Assembly (NCBI GenBank): GCA_020631735.1
Contig: CM036209.1
Coordinates: 3,571,451-3,635,450 of the forward strand
Reading direction: 5' to 3'
DNA length: 64,000 nucleotides
Origin: Saccharum officinarum
Lineage: Eukaryota > Streptophyta > Magnoliopsida > Poales > Poaceae
Under the pieces are notes generated by a model, which saw only the letters and a list, made by a program, of their open reading frames with translations, made no database searches and was not told the DNA's origin. Both the position numbers and the translations under genes were made by a program. This document shows, one piece after another, positions 1 through 10,446 of this stretch. The first letter of the stretch is position 1. Each line of letters opens with the position of its first letter.

Positions 1-1300
1 GGCCATACACAGCCTAGATACGTAGTGAAGGGAGAGATCCCAACGGCGATGCTGACCAGCAGGTCAACGAGGCCGATTAGATGCTTGTTTTTTGTCCATG
101 AACCCCACGAATGTCTCTCGGGAAGACTCGTCGGGGAGAGACATGGTGGGGTGTTTCAGGATTGACAAGGCTACCTAAAACGCCGGAAAATCTCGTCAAG
201 AGAAGTGATGGACCAACAAGAGGTTGGAAGAGCTTGAGGTAGAAGATAAAAGGTAAGTTAGATTGATTTTGTCGATTACGTATTAGACGATACCTCAATC
301 GGTCTTATCCGAAAAGGAATCCTTCCAAGGACGCAATCAGCAAGTTAGTTTTCCATGATATTGAAGAAGTTTGGATTGAAATTGGGAATACCTGGACTCA
401 TAGGGAAAGTAGAAACTTCTGACGCCCAACCCAGCTCTAGAGACCTAGGACTAGTAGTCTCGCGCAACTTGGAACTTTCACTAAGTGCCAGAACTTTCGA
501 CACTCAACCTCCCAAGTAAATATAACCTCATCTTACCCTTTTTGTTGTCAACGTATACCCCCTGTTTTTAAAGGGGTGCATATGAATGTTTTAAAAACAT
601 ATGACAACAAAGCAACGATGTCAAGCCATCGGCTATTTTGTTCTAAGAGACTGATGCATGCATTGGCCATATTTTTCTAAAGATGATACTGTATATCGGC
701 CATCTTTAAAGCAACTCTACAATTCTTGCTTGATTTTCTTACAACGAGCACGCTAAAGTTTGTGCCATTGCATCTTAGTCAAGCAAGGACGCCACCTTGG
801 TTGGAAGTACTTGGACTCCGGTTTACTGCTCTCAACTTCATTTTTACTTGCAGCGGCATTTCACTCCACTTTTTGCATAGTGGATTGAGTATGGCTCTCA
901 ATGACAATCAGTTCTTTGATCTCTTCATTCGAGACCTCAGTAGAGCCAATTATAAGAGATTTTTGCTTGATGCGCTCCATAGGTGCAGCAGGAACCTTCT
1001 TGTTAGGCACATATATTTGCTGAGGGCTGTCCGGACTTCTTTTTTATGAGCCGATTCATCGAAACGTCCCTTTGCTTGATATACTTATTCAAAAGTCATT
1101 CAAAAGCTTATTGTAATTGCTCCTCCTTCTTGGAATTCTTGACCTTATTTATCTTCCACGTTTCAATCTCCAATTGCCTTGGTTTGTACGTGCGGGGGGG
1201 GGGGGGGGGGGGGGTTTGGGGTGGTAGGGCTTTGGAAATCATCCTTGTTTTTTTTTGTTGTTGTTTAATGCCCTGAACAGCAATCACATCTCCTTTTTTA
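1..1300. repeat. Duplicated segment, copy A (unbroken)
   Basis: Similar, with scattered substitutions and short indels, to 7600-8195 followed by 17184-17850. Shared landmarks include the stretch around 190-300, the AT-rich patch at 560-630 and the stretch at 720-1180. Copy A runs off the left window edge, so its true start is unknown. I see no convincing long reading frame and no recognisable protein domain. It may be part of a larger transposon. Its value is that it shows the sequence before the big insertion that splits copy B. Confidence 0.75.
1194..1214 (+). repeat. Poly-G tract (21 G)
   Basis: An uninterrupted run of 21 G followed by more G-rich sequence. The matching place in copy B (about 17755) has only a short G run, so this is an expansion in copy A or a sequencing artefact. 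It could form a G-quadruplex. Confidence 0.9.
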
Positions 1301-2854
1301 CTATTGAAGACCGATGCCTATACAAGGTTCAAAATTTCGGCTTGCGAATTTCACGGTGGGCGGAAGAAAAATCCGTAATTTTTCAATACACTAATACATG
1401 TGCTATATAACACTCTAGACTCATATTTTCTATTGTTTATGTTACATAATCATAAATCATTCTAATATTTGCCTAGATCTTTTTTTTAGAAAAACATACT
1501 TCATGTGCAAATCTCTAAAAAATTAATTCCAGCGAAATTTCAATCAAATTTTACAAATTTTGGTAATTTTGGGGGTGACCACAATTTTTTTAGTACCGGA
1601 ATCGAAAACCCTGTGCCTATACATCATGCATACAGCCATTTCCATACATTGCACGATACATACAATCCAAATTGCTCAATTAGCTAGTACCATCTAAATA
1701 ATGATCACATGTATGCAAGCCGAGCACAGCGCGTATACAATAGCCTGGATTAGATTCGTATGCATGTTCGGATGTTCCATTCATTGACTAGCAGCCAGTT
1801 GATTATGAATTAACTCTCTACAGATGAATTAAGGGATATACAAGTGCTTGGAAGTATAATATTCTGTTAGTATAAAAAATGATGTTTATATTCATCACGG
1901 CGAATTTATAACTCTTATAAAGCAAAATCTCACTAGCTTATTTCCCTAGCATCTCCTTAAGCCACGTCATCACGAGGGCCCACTAAATCAGTACGTTCAA
2001 ACACTTAATTTCATTTGTTCGGCCCCATCAAGTCCCTAACCTTCGACGTTGGCCTTCCCACCTTCCTCCACTAACGATGGATATGGAAACTGCTTCCACC
2101 TCCACGGACTAAATCTAATATCTGATCTCTTCAGATGCCCGAGCATTTTAATTGGAGCCAACGAAGAGGCAACACGCCCCTTCCCTTCCTTCTTCCACTT
2201 ATATATGAGCATAGCAATCCCGCAGCATATATCGCTCTTTGAACAGGCTTCATCGTGATTAAATTCCTCATCCAGATGGGCATTTGAAGTGGCTTGATAG
2301 CTGCAGCAGCCGTCCATGGTTCTTCGTTCCCATGAGGGCCAAGACTCCAGTCAGTCACCATCCATGCAATTTGGAGAGGCGTCACCGGACGACCGAGGGT
2401 CCCTGTGTGTCCTTCTGCTTCAACATATTGCTACAGCCTCCGGTTGTTGCTAATCGCAGTTGTGCCTTCTAATTTGCCCCATCACCAATGTACTGCTGCT
2501 GCCGGTCGCCCCTGTATGGAACCTTCCATTTGTTATTTCCCTTTCTTTTTGTTTATATGATTCCCTGCCAGGTTTATAGAACAACTGAGTGTGATGATGC
2601 CTAAATTGCCTGTATTTTAGGTTTATCTACTACTCCGTGGAGGCCGAATGTTTGGATAGCCCAGGGCGCAGGTATCCTCTCTCTAGATAGTCGTTCGATG
2701 CGTTTGGAGATTGGTGTGAGATAATCTGATTTGTTCAGACGCCGTGGCTTTAGGCAGCATAAACACTGTGATGGCAGGTGAACTTTATTAGAGAAAGGCT
2801 GCAGCATCAGAGGATGGGGCAGTCAGTAAGGCATTTATTGCATCGATAATGATA
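1301..2854. other. No gene seen
   Basis: AT-rich intergenic sequence. Short open frames on both strands at 2036-2472 overlap one another and show no domain or splice structure, so I treat them as chance. No RNA gene is recognised. Confidence 0.5.
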
Positions 2855-4280
2855 TTGCGTGGGCGTCCGTCCCATCCGGACACCGCGCACCTGGGCCTGC
2901 AGCCCAATTGAACCACGCTGTCGAACAAAACGCGAAGGACGTCCGCATCATCGTTTTCTCTGACCTCGCGCATTCCCACTCGGCCGCTCCCATCCGCACT
3001 CGTTGCTTCAGCCTTTCTTCCTCCTCCCCCGCTCCTCCACTCTCTGCTTCTGCTCGGGCGCGCCACGCTCCCTCCCTCCACGCGCGATGACCGCCGAGCT
3101 GCCCCTCCCTCCCTCCCCTCCGCGTGCCCCCTTGACCTCCATGCCACCGGATTGGGGGCGATGGTGGCGGTTTTCCGGCAAGCCGCGCGGCTCCCTCCCT
3201 CCCTGCTCTGTCTCCCTCGCGGTACGCAACCTCCATGCATGGCGATGGCTTCCGGCAAGGTAGGTGAGATCCTCGTCTGGATCTCAGCCTTCTTCCTCCT
3301 ACTCCTCCTCCTCACCCTCTGGATCTGGCCCTCCTCCGCCTTCTCCTCCTCCTCCTCCCCCGTCTGGATCTAAGGGATGTGGTGGTGGATAGGGTTCCGG
3401 CGAGCTCTTGGGGTTCAGCTTTCGCCGTGTTGCAATGGGTTTCTCCGGTTGTTGCAGCAGGTTTTCAGTTTTTGTTGCAGTAGGCTAGGGTTCCGGCGAG
3501 CTCTCGAATTCACCTCTCGCCCGTGTTGCAATAGTTCTCTCCGGATGTTGCATTAGGTTTCAGTTGATGTTGCAGTAGTTCTCTCAGGGTTCAGCATGTT
3601 GCAGTAGTGTGTTGCATGTTGTTGCAGTAGTTGTTAGGTGTTGTTGCAATAATACGTTTTCTGGTGTTTCAACTTTTCTTTCATCCCAATGTTGCATTAC
3701 TACTGCTTTTTTGAGATGGTGCAGTATGTTTCAGTTGTTTCAATCTCATGTTGCAGTAGGTGTTCCATCGTTGGTGCAGCCGTTTTTCTTCGGTGTTGTT
3801 GCAACAATATGTTCTTTTTGGTGTTTCAGTAACTAAACTATCTCTTCGATGTTGCATTTTTTCATGGATCCCCATGTTTCAGTGGATAATCTTTTATGTT
3901 TTAGTTGTTGTTCCATGTCATTGCAGTAGTTTGTTCAATGTTGTTTCAGTAACATGTTCACCGTGTTTCAACTGCTTCATCCTATTTGTTGCAGCAGCAA
4001 GCAAGGGGAGGAATAGGGGGGCGGGCTGTGTGGGCAAGCTGACGGCTGGCGAAGGTGCAGGGGGCCGGCGAGTTGGGGGCAGGTGGATTTCCCGTGCATT
4101 TGGGGGGCGGCAGGGCGGGTTCAATTTACTTCCTCCTCCATCTCCATGGCGGGCGAGGCGTTCGCGATCTACTTCCTCCTCCGTGCGGGCGGGCGGGCGA
4201 GTTGGTGTCGGTCGGTGGTAGTGCGTCCGGACGCGCCCCTGGAGCCGAGCGTCCGGGTGCTAGCTGTGCCGTTATTGCAT
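2855..4280. mobile_element. Candidate non-autonomous DNA element
   Basis: A GC-rich block opens with a GCGTCC..TCCGGAC motif near 2862 and closes with GCGTCCGGACGC near 4222, giving weakly inverted ends. Inside are CT/GC-rich gene-5'-end-like sequence (2900-3370) and many diverged copies of a TGTTGCAGTAG-type motif (3430-3990). No transposase is seen, and the open frames here read through low-complexity sequence. Exact ends and target duplication could not be fixed, so the element call is inference. Confidence 0.35.
3430..3995 (+). repeat. Diverged TGTTGCAGTAG-type motif array
   Basis: The short motif TGTTGCAGTAG and variants (TGTTGCAATAG, TGTTTCAGTAA) recur irregularly across about 560 bp. 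Spacing is not constant, so this is an old amplified motif field, not a clean satellite. Confidence 0.6.
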
Positions 4281-4349
4281 GGACCGTTGCTGATTCAACT
4301 CACACCTTCCTTCGTGTTCACGAAGCTATGTTTTGTTCGGCATCTCAAT

Positions 4350-4850
4350 TGATTAAAAAAATGGTATCTTTTTTTGGTACAATATCGGACGAAGACAATT
4401 TTAATATAAAAATTATAGCACTCAACAAGATTTTCAACTTTTTAGTATTAAGTTTTTTCATTCGAGATAGTTAAGATGTTCACAAAATAATACAATTTTT
4501 ACGGGAATATATTAATCGCGTACTCGCGTTTGTCGTCTTAAAAAATTATATCTTTCTTGCATATTGTCAAATAAAGATATATATTTTATATGAAACTTGT
4601 AGTTCTTGATGAAATCTACAACTTTATGGTTTAGAGTTTTTCCATTTGAGGTAGTTTAGATGGTCAAGAAAATAATATCAAGTTTCAGCAGCATATTAAT
4701 CGCGTACAAGCGCTTACCATCTTAGAAAAATTATATCTTTCTTGTATGGTGTCAAATGAAGATACTATTTATATAAAAGTTGTATCTCTCAATGAAATCT
4801 GCAACTCTGTAGTTTTAAATTCTTCATTTGAGGATGTATGTGATTTTTGT
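4350..4850 (+). repeat. ~185-bp tandem repeat, about 2.5 units
   Basis: The string TATTAATCGCGTAC occurs near 4509 and 4694, about 185 bp apart, each followed by TTATATCTTTCTTG and then a GAAATCTNCAACT motif. A more diverged unit precedes them from about 4350. No coding potential. Confidence 0.7.
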
Positions 4851-4889
4851 AGTCAATGTAGGTGATTTTTATGTACTGGAGATATTTCT

Positions 4890-5612
4890 TAGTGTTTTAG
4901 GGTTCAGGGTTCATGATTTATGGTTTATGGTGTTTAGAATTTACGGTATAGGGTTTAGTTTTTTAGCGTTTATGACTTAGGGTTAGGATTTAGAGTTAAG
5001 GATTTATGCCTAGGGTTTAGGGTTTGGGTTTGGGCTTAGTGTTTAGAGTTTGGGGTTGGGGTTAGGGTTCAGGGTGGGTTAGGTTTTAGGGTTTATGTTA
5101 TTATATTGGGTTTAGGGTTTAGGGTTTAGGGTTATGGTTTTAGGGTTTAGGGTTTAGGGTTTAGGGTTTAAGAGTTTAGGGTTGAGGTTAGGATTAGGGT
5201 TTAGGGTTAAGAATTTAGGGTTTGGGTTTAGGGTTTAGGTTAGAGTTTAGGATTTTGGGTTTGGTGTTTTGGATTTAGGGTTTAGGGTTTTATGGTGTTG
5301 GATTTGGAGTTTAGGGTATAGGAGTTAGGCTTTAGGGTTTAAGAGTTAGGGTTCAGGTTTAGGGTTAAGGTTATGGTTAAGGTTTAGGGTTTAGGGTTAA
5401 GGATTTTGGGTTTGAGATTTAGGGTTTTGGTTTAGGGGTTAGGTTTAGGGTTTAGGGTTTATTATTTAGGTTTAGGAGTTGAGGTTTAGGGTTTTTGGGT
5501 TTAAGAGTTAGGGTTTAGGATTTTGCAGGTTTAGGGTTTAGAGTTTAGGTTTGGGGTTAGGTTAGGGTTAGGGGTTAGGGATTTTGGAGTTTAAGGTTTA
5601 GTGTTTAGGGGC
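4890..5612 (+). repeat. Interstitial telomere-like array (TTTAGGG)n
   Basis: About 700 bp made almost wholly of TTTAGGG (the Arabidopsis-type plant telomere unit) and one- or two-base variants such as TTAGGG, TTTAGGTT and GGATTTAGGG. Several perfect runs occur, for example near 5110-5165. The G-rich strand is the + strand throughout. Degeneracy and position between unrelated repeats show an old internal array, not a chromosome end. Confidence 0.9.
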
Positions 5613-5744
5613 ATTTTATGAATAAAAAAGCAAATTGGATGTAGCATATCGCTCTTTATATATTAGGTAGAGTTTGGGGTAAATATCCATCTATTGTAGT
5701 AATATACAACTGAATCAAAAGGAGCTCTGCTTTCGTTGGGAGAG

Positions 5745-6440
5745 TCTAGAAATTACGAGGTTAAGTAGAAAAACAGAAGAATATGCATCATTTGATTTTT
5801 GTGATGATCGTTCTAATAGTAAAAAAAGTATTCTTGTGTTTTACAATGATCTAACACCCGACAACAAATAGATTATTCGTATCGAATACAAGAGCTAAAT
5901 AATTACGAGGTTAATCGAGAGAAGAAAGAAGTATGCATCATTGAATTGTATGATGATCTATCGTCCCAGAAGAAATGGAGTGTCCATACCAAATAAAAGG
6001 CATAATGACGAGATTAATTAGAAAAGAAAAAAAATATACACTATTCAATTTAACAATGACCTGCAAGAATTTAAAGTGTATAGAAAAAAAGACAAAATAT
6101 GGTTCGTTAGTTTTTTTTTCATGATCTCACGATCCAGAAGAAATCGAAAATCCGTGTCAAATACAAGACCTAGAAATTATGATATTAATTAGAGAAAAAG
6201 AAAAGAACATACACCTTTTAATGATGACCTAACGATAAAAAAATAGAGTATCCAAGTCAAATATAAGGTATAGAGATTACGAGATTCATAAAGGAAAGAA
6301 ATAAATATATGTAATGTTGGCTTTTACAATGATTTAATGGTCGAGAACAAATATGGTATTAGTACCAAATGTAAGACTTATAAAATAAGACATGAATCAT
6401 AAGAAGAAAAAAAGTATGCACCCTTGAATTTTATGTCGCC
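5745..6440 (+). repeat. AT-rich tandem repeat, unit ~100-110 bp
   Basis: A recurring module reads roughly (A)TTACGAGGTTAAT...GAAAAGAA...TATGCATCATTGAATTTTATGATGATCTAAC...AGAAATAGAGTATCC...AAATACAAGACC. Module starts lie near 5750, 5900, 6004, 6176, 6276 and 6385, so units are diverged and some are longer. No protein is encoded. Confidence 0.65.
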
Positions 6441-6473
6441 ATTACTTTTTTTTTGACAAGTGTCGCCATTACT
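6434..6473 (-). mobile_element. Minimal retro-insertion: 14 bp between 13-bp direct repeats
   Basis: TGTCGCCATTACT occurs at 6434-6446 and again at 6461-6473. Between them lie eight T followed by GACAAG. A perfect 13-bp duplication flanking an oligo-T tract is what target-primed insertion of an extremely 5'-truncated LINE or SINE tail on the minus strand would leave. Confidence 0.6.
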
Positions 6474-6569
6474 TTATATGAATTCCTATTTATATTTGTT
6501 TCACAGCCGACGTAGTATATTCCGCTACCTACCATTTTCCTTTGGAACAAATATGGTATTGTAGTACAC

Positions 6570-6797
6570 TCCAGGCGTGTTTAGTTCAGGGGCGGTAAAG
6601 TTTGCGGGGGTACTGTAGCATGTGTAACTATAGCAATTAGTGTCCAATCATGGACTAATTAGGCTTAAAAGATTCATCTCGTAAAATATATGCAAACTGT
6701 ACAATTAATTATTTTTTATTTATATTTAATGCTCTATACATGTCTCTAACATTCGATGGGATGAGACGTAAAGTTTTTACACCCCGTCCGTAAGCCA
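6570..6797. mobile_element. MITE of a common grass family
   Basis: Contains the conserved blocks CATGGACTAATTAGGCTTAAAAG and CATTCGATGGGATGA that also occur in the elements at 34361-34591 and 48390-48560. The terminal inverted repeats are eroded and I could not fix the target duplication. Non-coding. Confidence 0.6.
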
Positions 6798-7599
6798 GAG
6801 TGTAATCGAGAGGCCACACTTGCATTTAGTGCTAGCTGCCATCAACCGGCAAATTCGTGGCTGTTGACACGAATAAATGCTCAGTTTGCAGAGTTTTAGC
6901 CTTTTCAATCTCTTATACGGTTTATTATCGTATTCAATCCCAACCGTTCAGTAAGGGGGGATACCTGCGCCCCGGGCTAACGCCTCCGTGTTGTGGAGGC
7001 CGAATGAGTTGTGGATCCGTCACTATCGCTGTGGTTAATCAATCTTTGAGCAGGTCAATCTGCATAGGCACAATAACATCCTATTTCTTCTAATCATCAG
7101 ACTTAGAGCAGGCCAGCCTGCACATGCAAGTTGGTACAATTTTCATTTCGTACTGTCTCGTGAAGATGTTTCATCGTATTGCACATTGTGGAATGGACAA
7201 ATTAAATTTTGCTCTGGCAGTGTAAAAGTTCATGTTCCTTTTTAGAACGACAACAAAATATCCACTATTTAAGAATTTTAGGGTTCATTCTTTCACAATT
7301 GTTCGCCCAACGTGACAATTGGATCAAAACACTTTATTTCACCAGCTATCATGCACCGATTTTCTTATACAGGTTATATGTATCATTAACAATTTCATAT
7401 ATCTAAGCATTAGCTGTGTTCAATTCTATAATTACTTTAACATTTTTGCTTCATTAATTCATCCAACATCTTTCTTAAATAATTTCTCAAATCTCCGCAG
7501 CAACGCACGGGGAATTCACCCAGTAATATTAGATGACTATACACTAGTAAGGTATCGATGCTGACTTTGATCACGTACCAGTAAAGGCTACATCACTCG
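6798..7599. other. No gene seen
   Basis: Mostly AT-rich. The stretch at 6955-7008 resembles the reverse complement of 2630-2690 over a short length (CCGTGGAGGCCGAATG and GATACCTGCGCCC motifs). Short frames show no domain. Confidence 0.5.
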
Positions 7600-8195
7600 A
7601 AGTCACACACATAGTCTAAATACACATGCAGTGAAGGAAGATCTCAACGGCGATGTTGACTAGCAGGTCGACGAGGCCGATTAGACGCTCCTTCTTCGCC
7701 TATGAAACTTGCAAGACCTAGTGGGGAGAAGCATGATGGGGATATTCTAGGATTGGCAAGGTCACCTAAAACGCTGGCAAATCTCGTCGAGAGAAGTGAT
7801 GGACCAACAAGAGTGTTGGAAGAGCTTGTGGTAGATGATAATAGGTAAGATAGATTGATTTTGTCAATTATGTATTGGATACCTCAATCGGCAGTGATCC
7901 CTCAAAATATATATTGGGGGTGTGGCATTCTCCCAGTAGAAAACCTTCCAAGGACACAATCTGCAAGTTTTCCATGAGATCAGAGGAGTTTTGATCAGAA
8001 TTGAGAATAGCTAGACTCAAATAGGGAAAGTCAGAACTTCTGACGCTCGAGCCGACTCCCAAGACCTAGGAGTCTCGCGCAACTTGGAACTTTTGACATC
8101 TCAACCTCCCAAGAAAATTTAACCTCATCTGACCCTTTTTGTTGTCAACATATGTCACCTTGTTTTTAAAGTGGGGCATATGGGAGTTTTAAAAC
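7600..8195. repeat. Duplicated segment, copy B, left half
   Basis: Aligns with 15-590 of copy A. It ends at the AAAAC target duplication (8191-8195) next to the outer element. The sequence resumes at 17184 after the insertion, and copy A (about 565-610) shows the joined, unoccupied version. Confidence 0.75.
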
Positions 8196-8948
8196 TGAAA
8201 GATCCCTAGTTTGGTTTTGGTAATCGAGTGACAACCTAGGTGGACTAATATGTGCTTATGTGAGATACACAGGTGATTGGTCCACAGGTACATGTGTGTG
8301 AGCAATACATGCCATGGAGGTGAAATGGCTTGGATTTGTTGCAAGGCTCACACATGTGATGAAGGAGCTCATTACATATGAGACATGACATTGAGTCATG
8401 TGACTAAGGTAAAGAAGATCAAGACAAGGCTTGGCTTGATGGACAGGTTGTAAGCATGAAGGGCAAGTGTAGTGAGGACTTGGTGCCGATGGACCAAGGC
8501 AATGGAGAAGAGCAAGTGAGGTCAAGATCGAACCAACAAGGTCACGTGATGATATAAAGTGGATCATATCATTTGTTATATGGTTAGTGCATGTGTTGCA
8601 TCAACACCGGAGGAGATGGAATGGAATGTGCAAGGCAAAGGTATAACCTATAGGGAATTTCATTTCACCGGTCATAGGTGTGTAGAGAAGTTTATGACCG
8701 GGTTTAGGATAGATGGCCGTACTATCAAGAGGGGCAAACTTGTTTGCATACGGTCATTTAGTGCCACTTGAACTATCAAACTTTGCATACATGCTAGGAT
8801 CGAGTGGCGTGGTGAAATGAGTAACTAATCCTATGAAAAATGTTTGTGAAAAGCTAACACACAAGCACATGATGATGTACACTTGGTGGTATTAGCACAT
8901 TTGCAAAGGAGAAGTTATTGAAGTTGAAGTGGATCAACTTGGAGAAGA

Positions 8949-10129
8949 CACTACTACAATATTTTTTATCGAGGCGGGCAAAATACCTTTACCGAGGCGG
9001 TTTTTGCAACCGCCTTGGATCAAAGGTCACGATTAATATGACCTTTTCCGAGGCGGTTTGTTGCCCGCTTCGGTAAATCAAATAAAAAAATATAAAAAAG
9101 AAAAAAGCGCGTTGAGCCCATCACGGGCCCACCGAGCCCATCCAGGCGCCCCCACCACCCCCGCCACCGGATCCGGCATCCCATCCACCAGATCTAGCCC
9201 GCACCACCACCGCCTTGCCCGCTCCTAGATCTACCCTCCCCACCACCGGATCCGGCCTTCTCGTCGTCGGATCCGGACTCCTCCTTTACTGCGCCGCTGA
9301 ATTCAGTCCTGACAAAGAAGAGAAAGGAAGGGGAGACGGGCGCCGTGCTGAGGGAGGGCCGCCGCCACTGGAGGGGGCTGCGCGCGGTGGTGGAGGAAGC
9401 GGCCACTACAACGGCCGCCTGCGCCCTAAGACCTGCCAGGGCCACCACCACGGCCGCTAGTGCCCCGAGATCCGCCACCACACCGCCACGGCCGCCCGCG
9501 CCTAGAGATCTACATCGCCATGGCCGGAAGGCCATGCCTGCGCTGACCTACGCTTCTCGTGGGTGAGGGAGAGAAGAGCGGGTGAGGGAGGCCGCGAGCC
9601 CCGTCACCGCAGGAGAGAAGAGCTAGTGCGGGAGAGGTGGAGCTGCTCGCGCTGCAGGAGAGAAGAGCGGAGGGAGCAAAGGGTGGGAGGGAGCGCTCTC
9701 AGTCGGGAGAGGAGTGAGGGGAGACGGAGGAAGCGAGGCGGCTCAGGAGGGAGAGGAGTGAGGGGGCGGCTTGCTACGAAACCCTAACTTGCGCTTATAT
9801 ACTAATCGCAATTATCGGGCCTTGTCTGGGCCATTTGGGCCGCGGCCTTTTTTCCCGAGGCGGGCAAGTTAGCAGGCCCGCCTCCGAAAATAGAGGTATT
9901 TTTAGAGGCGGACCAGTTATAAGGCCCGCCTCGGTTAATAGATTTTAGGAGGCGATTATTTTTTAACCGCCTCCGTAAATCGATTTTACGAGGCAGTTTC
10001 CGTGATCACCTCGGTTAATAAAAAAAGACCACCTCGGTTAATCCGAGGCATTAACCGAGACGGTTTAAAATCCTGCCCGCCTCCGAGGCTATTTTCAAAA
10101 GGTCGCGGTAAATATTTTGTGTAGTAGTG
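8949..10129. mobile_element. Non-autonomous CACTA element
   Basis: Starts CACTACTACAATATTTT and ends AAATATTTTGTGTAGTAGTG, a clear CACTA terminal inverted repeat. The 3-bp target duplication is AGA (8946-8948 and 10130-10132). Subterminal regions are packed with both orientations of a CCGAGGCGG / CCGCCTCGGTAA motif, as expected of the transposase-binding arrays of En/Spm elements. The interior (9110-9790) is very GC-rich with overlapping frames on both strands but no transposase. It may be captured gene-flank DNA. Confidence 0.9.
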
Positions 10130-10446
10130 AGAGAGAAAGGTTTTCGGTGTGCTCCGAACTATGTGATGGTCCTTGGATTGGAATTCTATATTGATCCATT
10201 ATGCTTTGGATCATATATGCAAGTGGGATGTGTAGCCCTCTGAATAAGCTTTCTAAAATGTCTAAGATCATCGAAATCGGATTTCAGAGCTAAGAGTTAT
10301 GGTCGTTTTAGCGGTGAATAGTGAGTGACTGGATGCGCAGGTGTAGAGTCCGGTCAGCACCTGTGAGTCCGATCACAGAGTCCAATTAGTGTTATTGTGA
10401 GGGCTGTTTTGGGGCTGTGATCGGACGCTAGCACTAGGGCGTAACT

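Noticed and set aside
2788..3315. Overlapping 60-175-residue open frames on both strands in GC-rich DNA
   Set aside because: Low-complexity Arg/Gly/Ser-rich translations in several frames at once, with no domain. Typical of CT/GC-rich sequence.
4055..4474. 139-residue frame
   Set aside because: Runs from a GC-rich block into AT-rich repeat with no domain or splice context.
9194..9787. Frames within the CACTA interior
   Set aside because: Overlapping on both strands, compositionally biased, and inside a transposon. No transposase motif.
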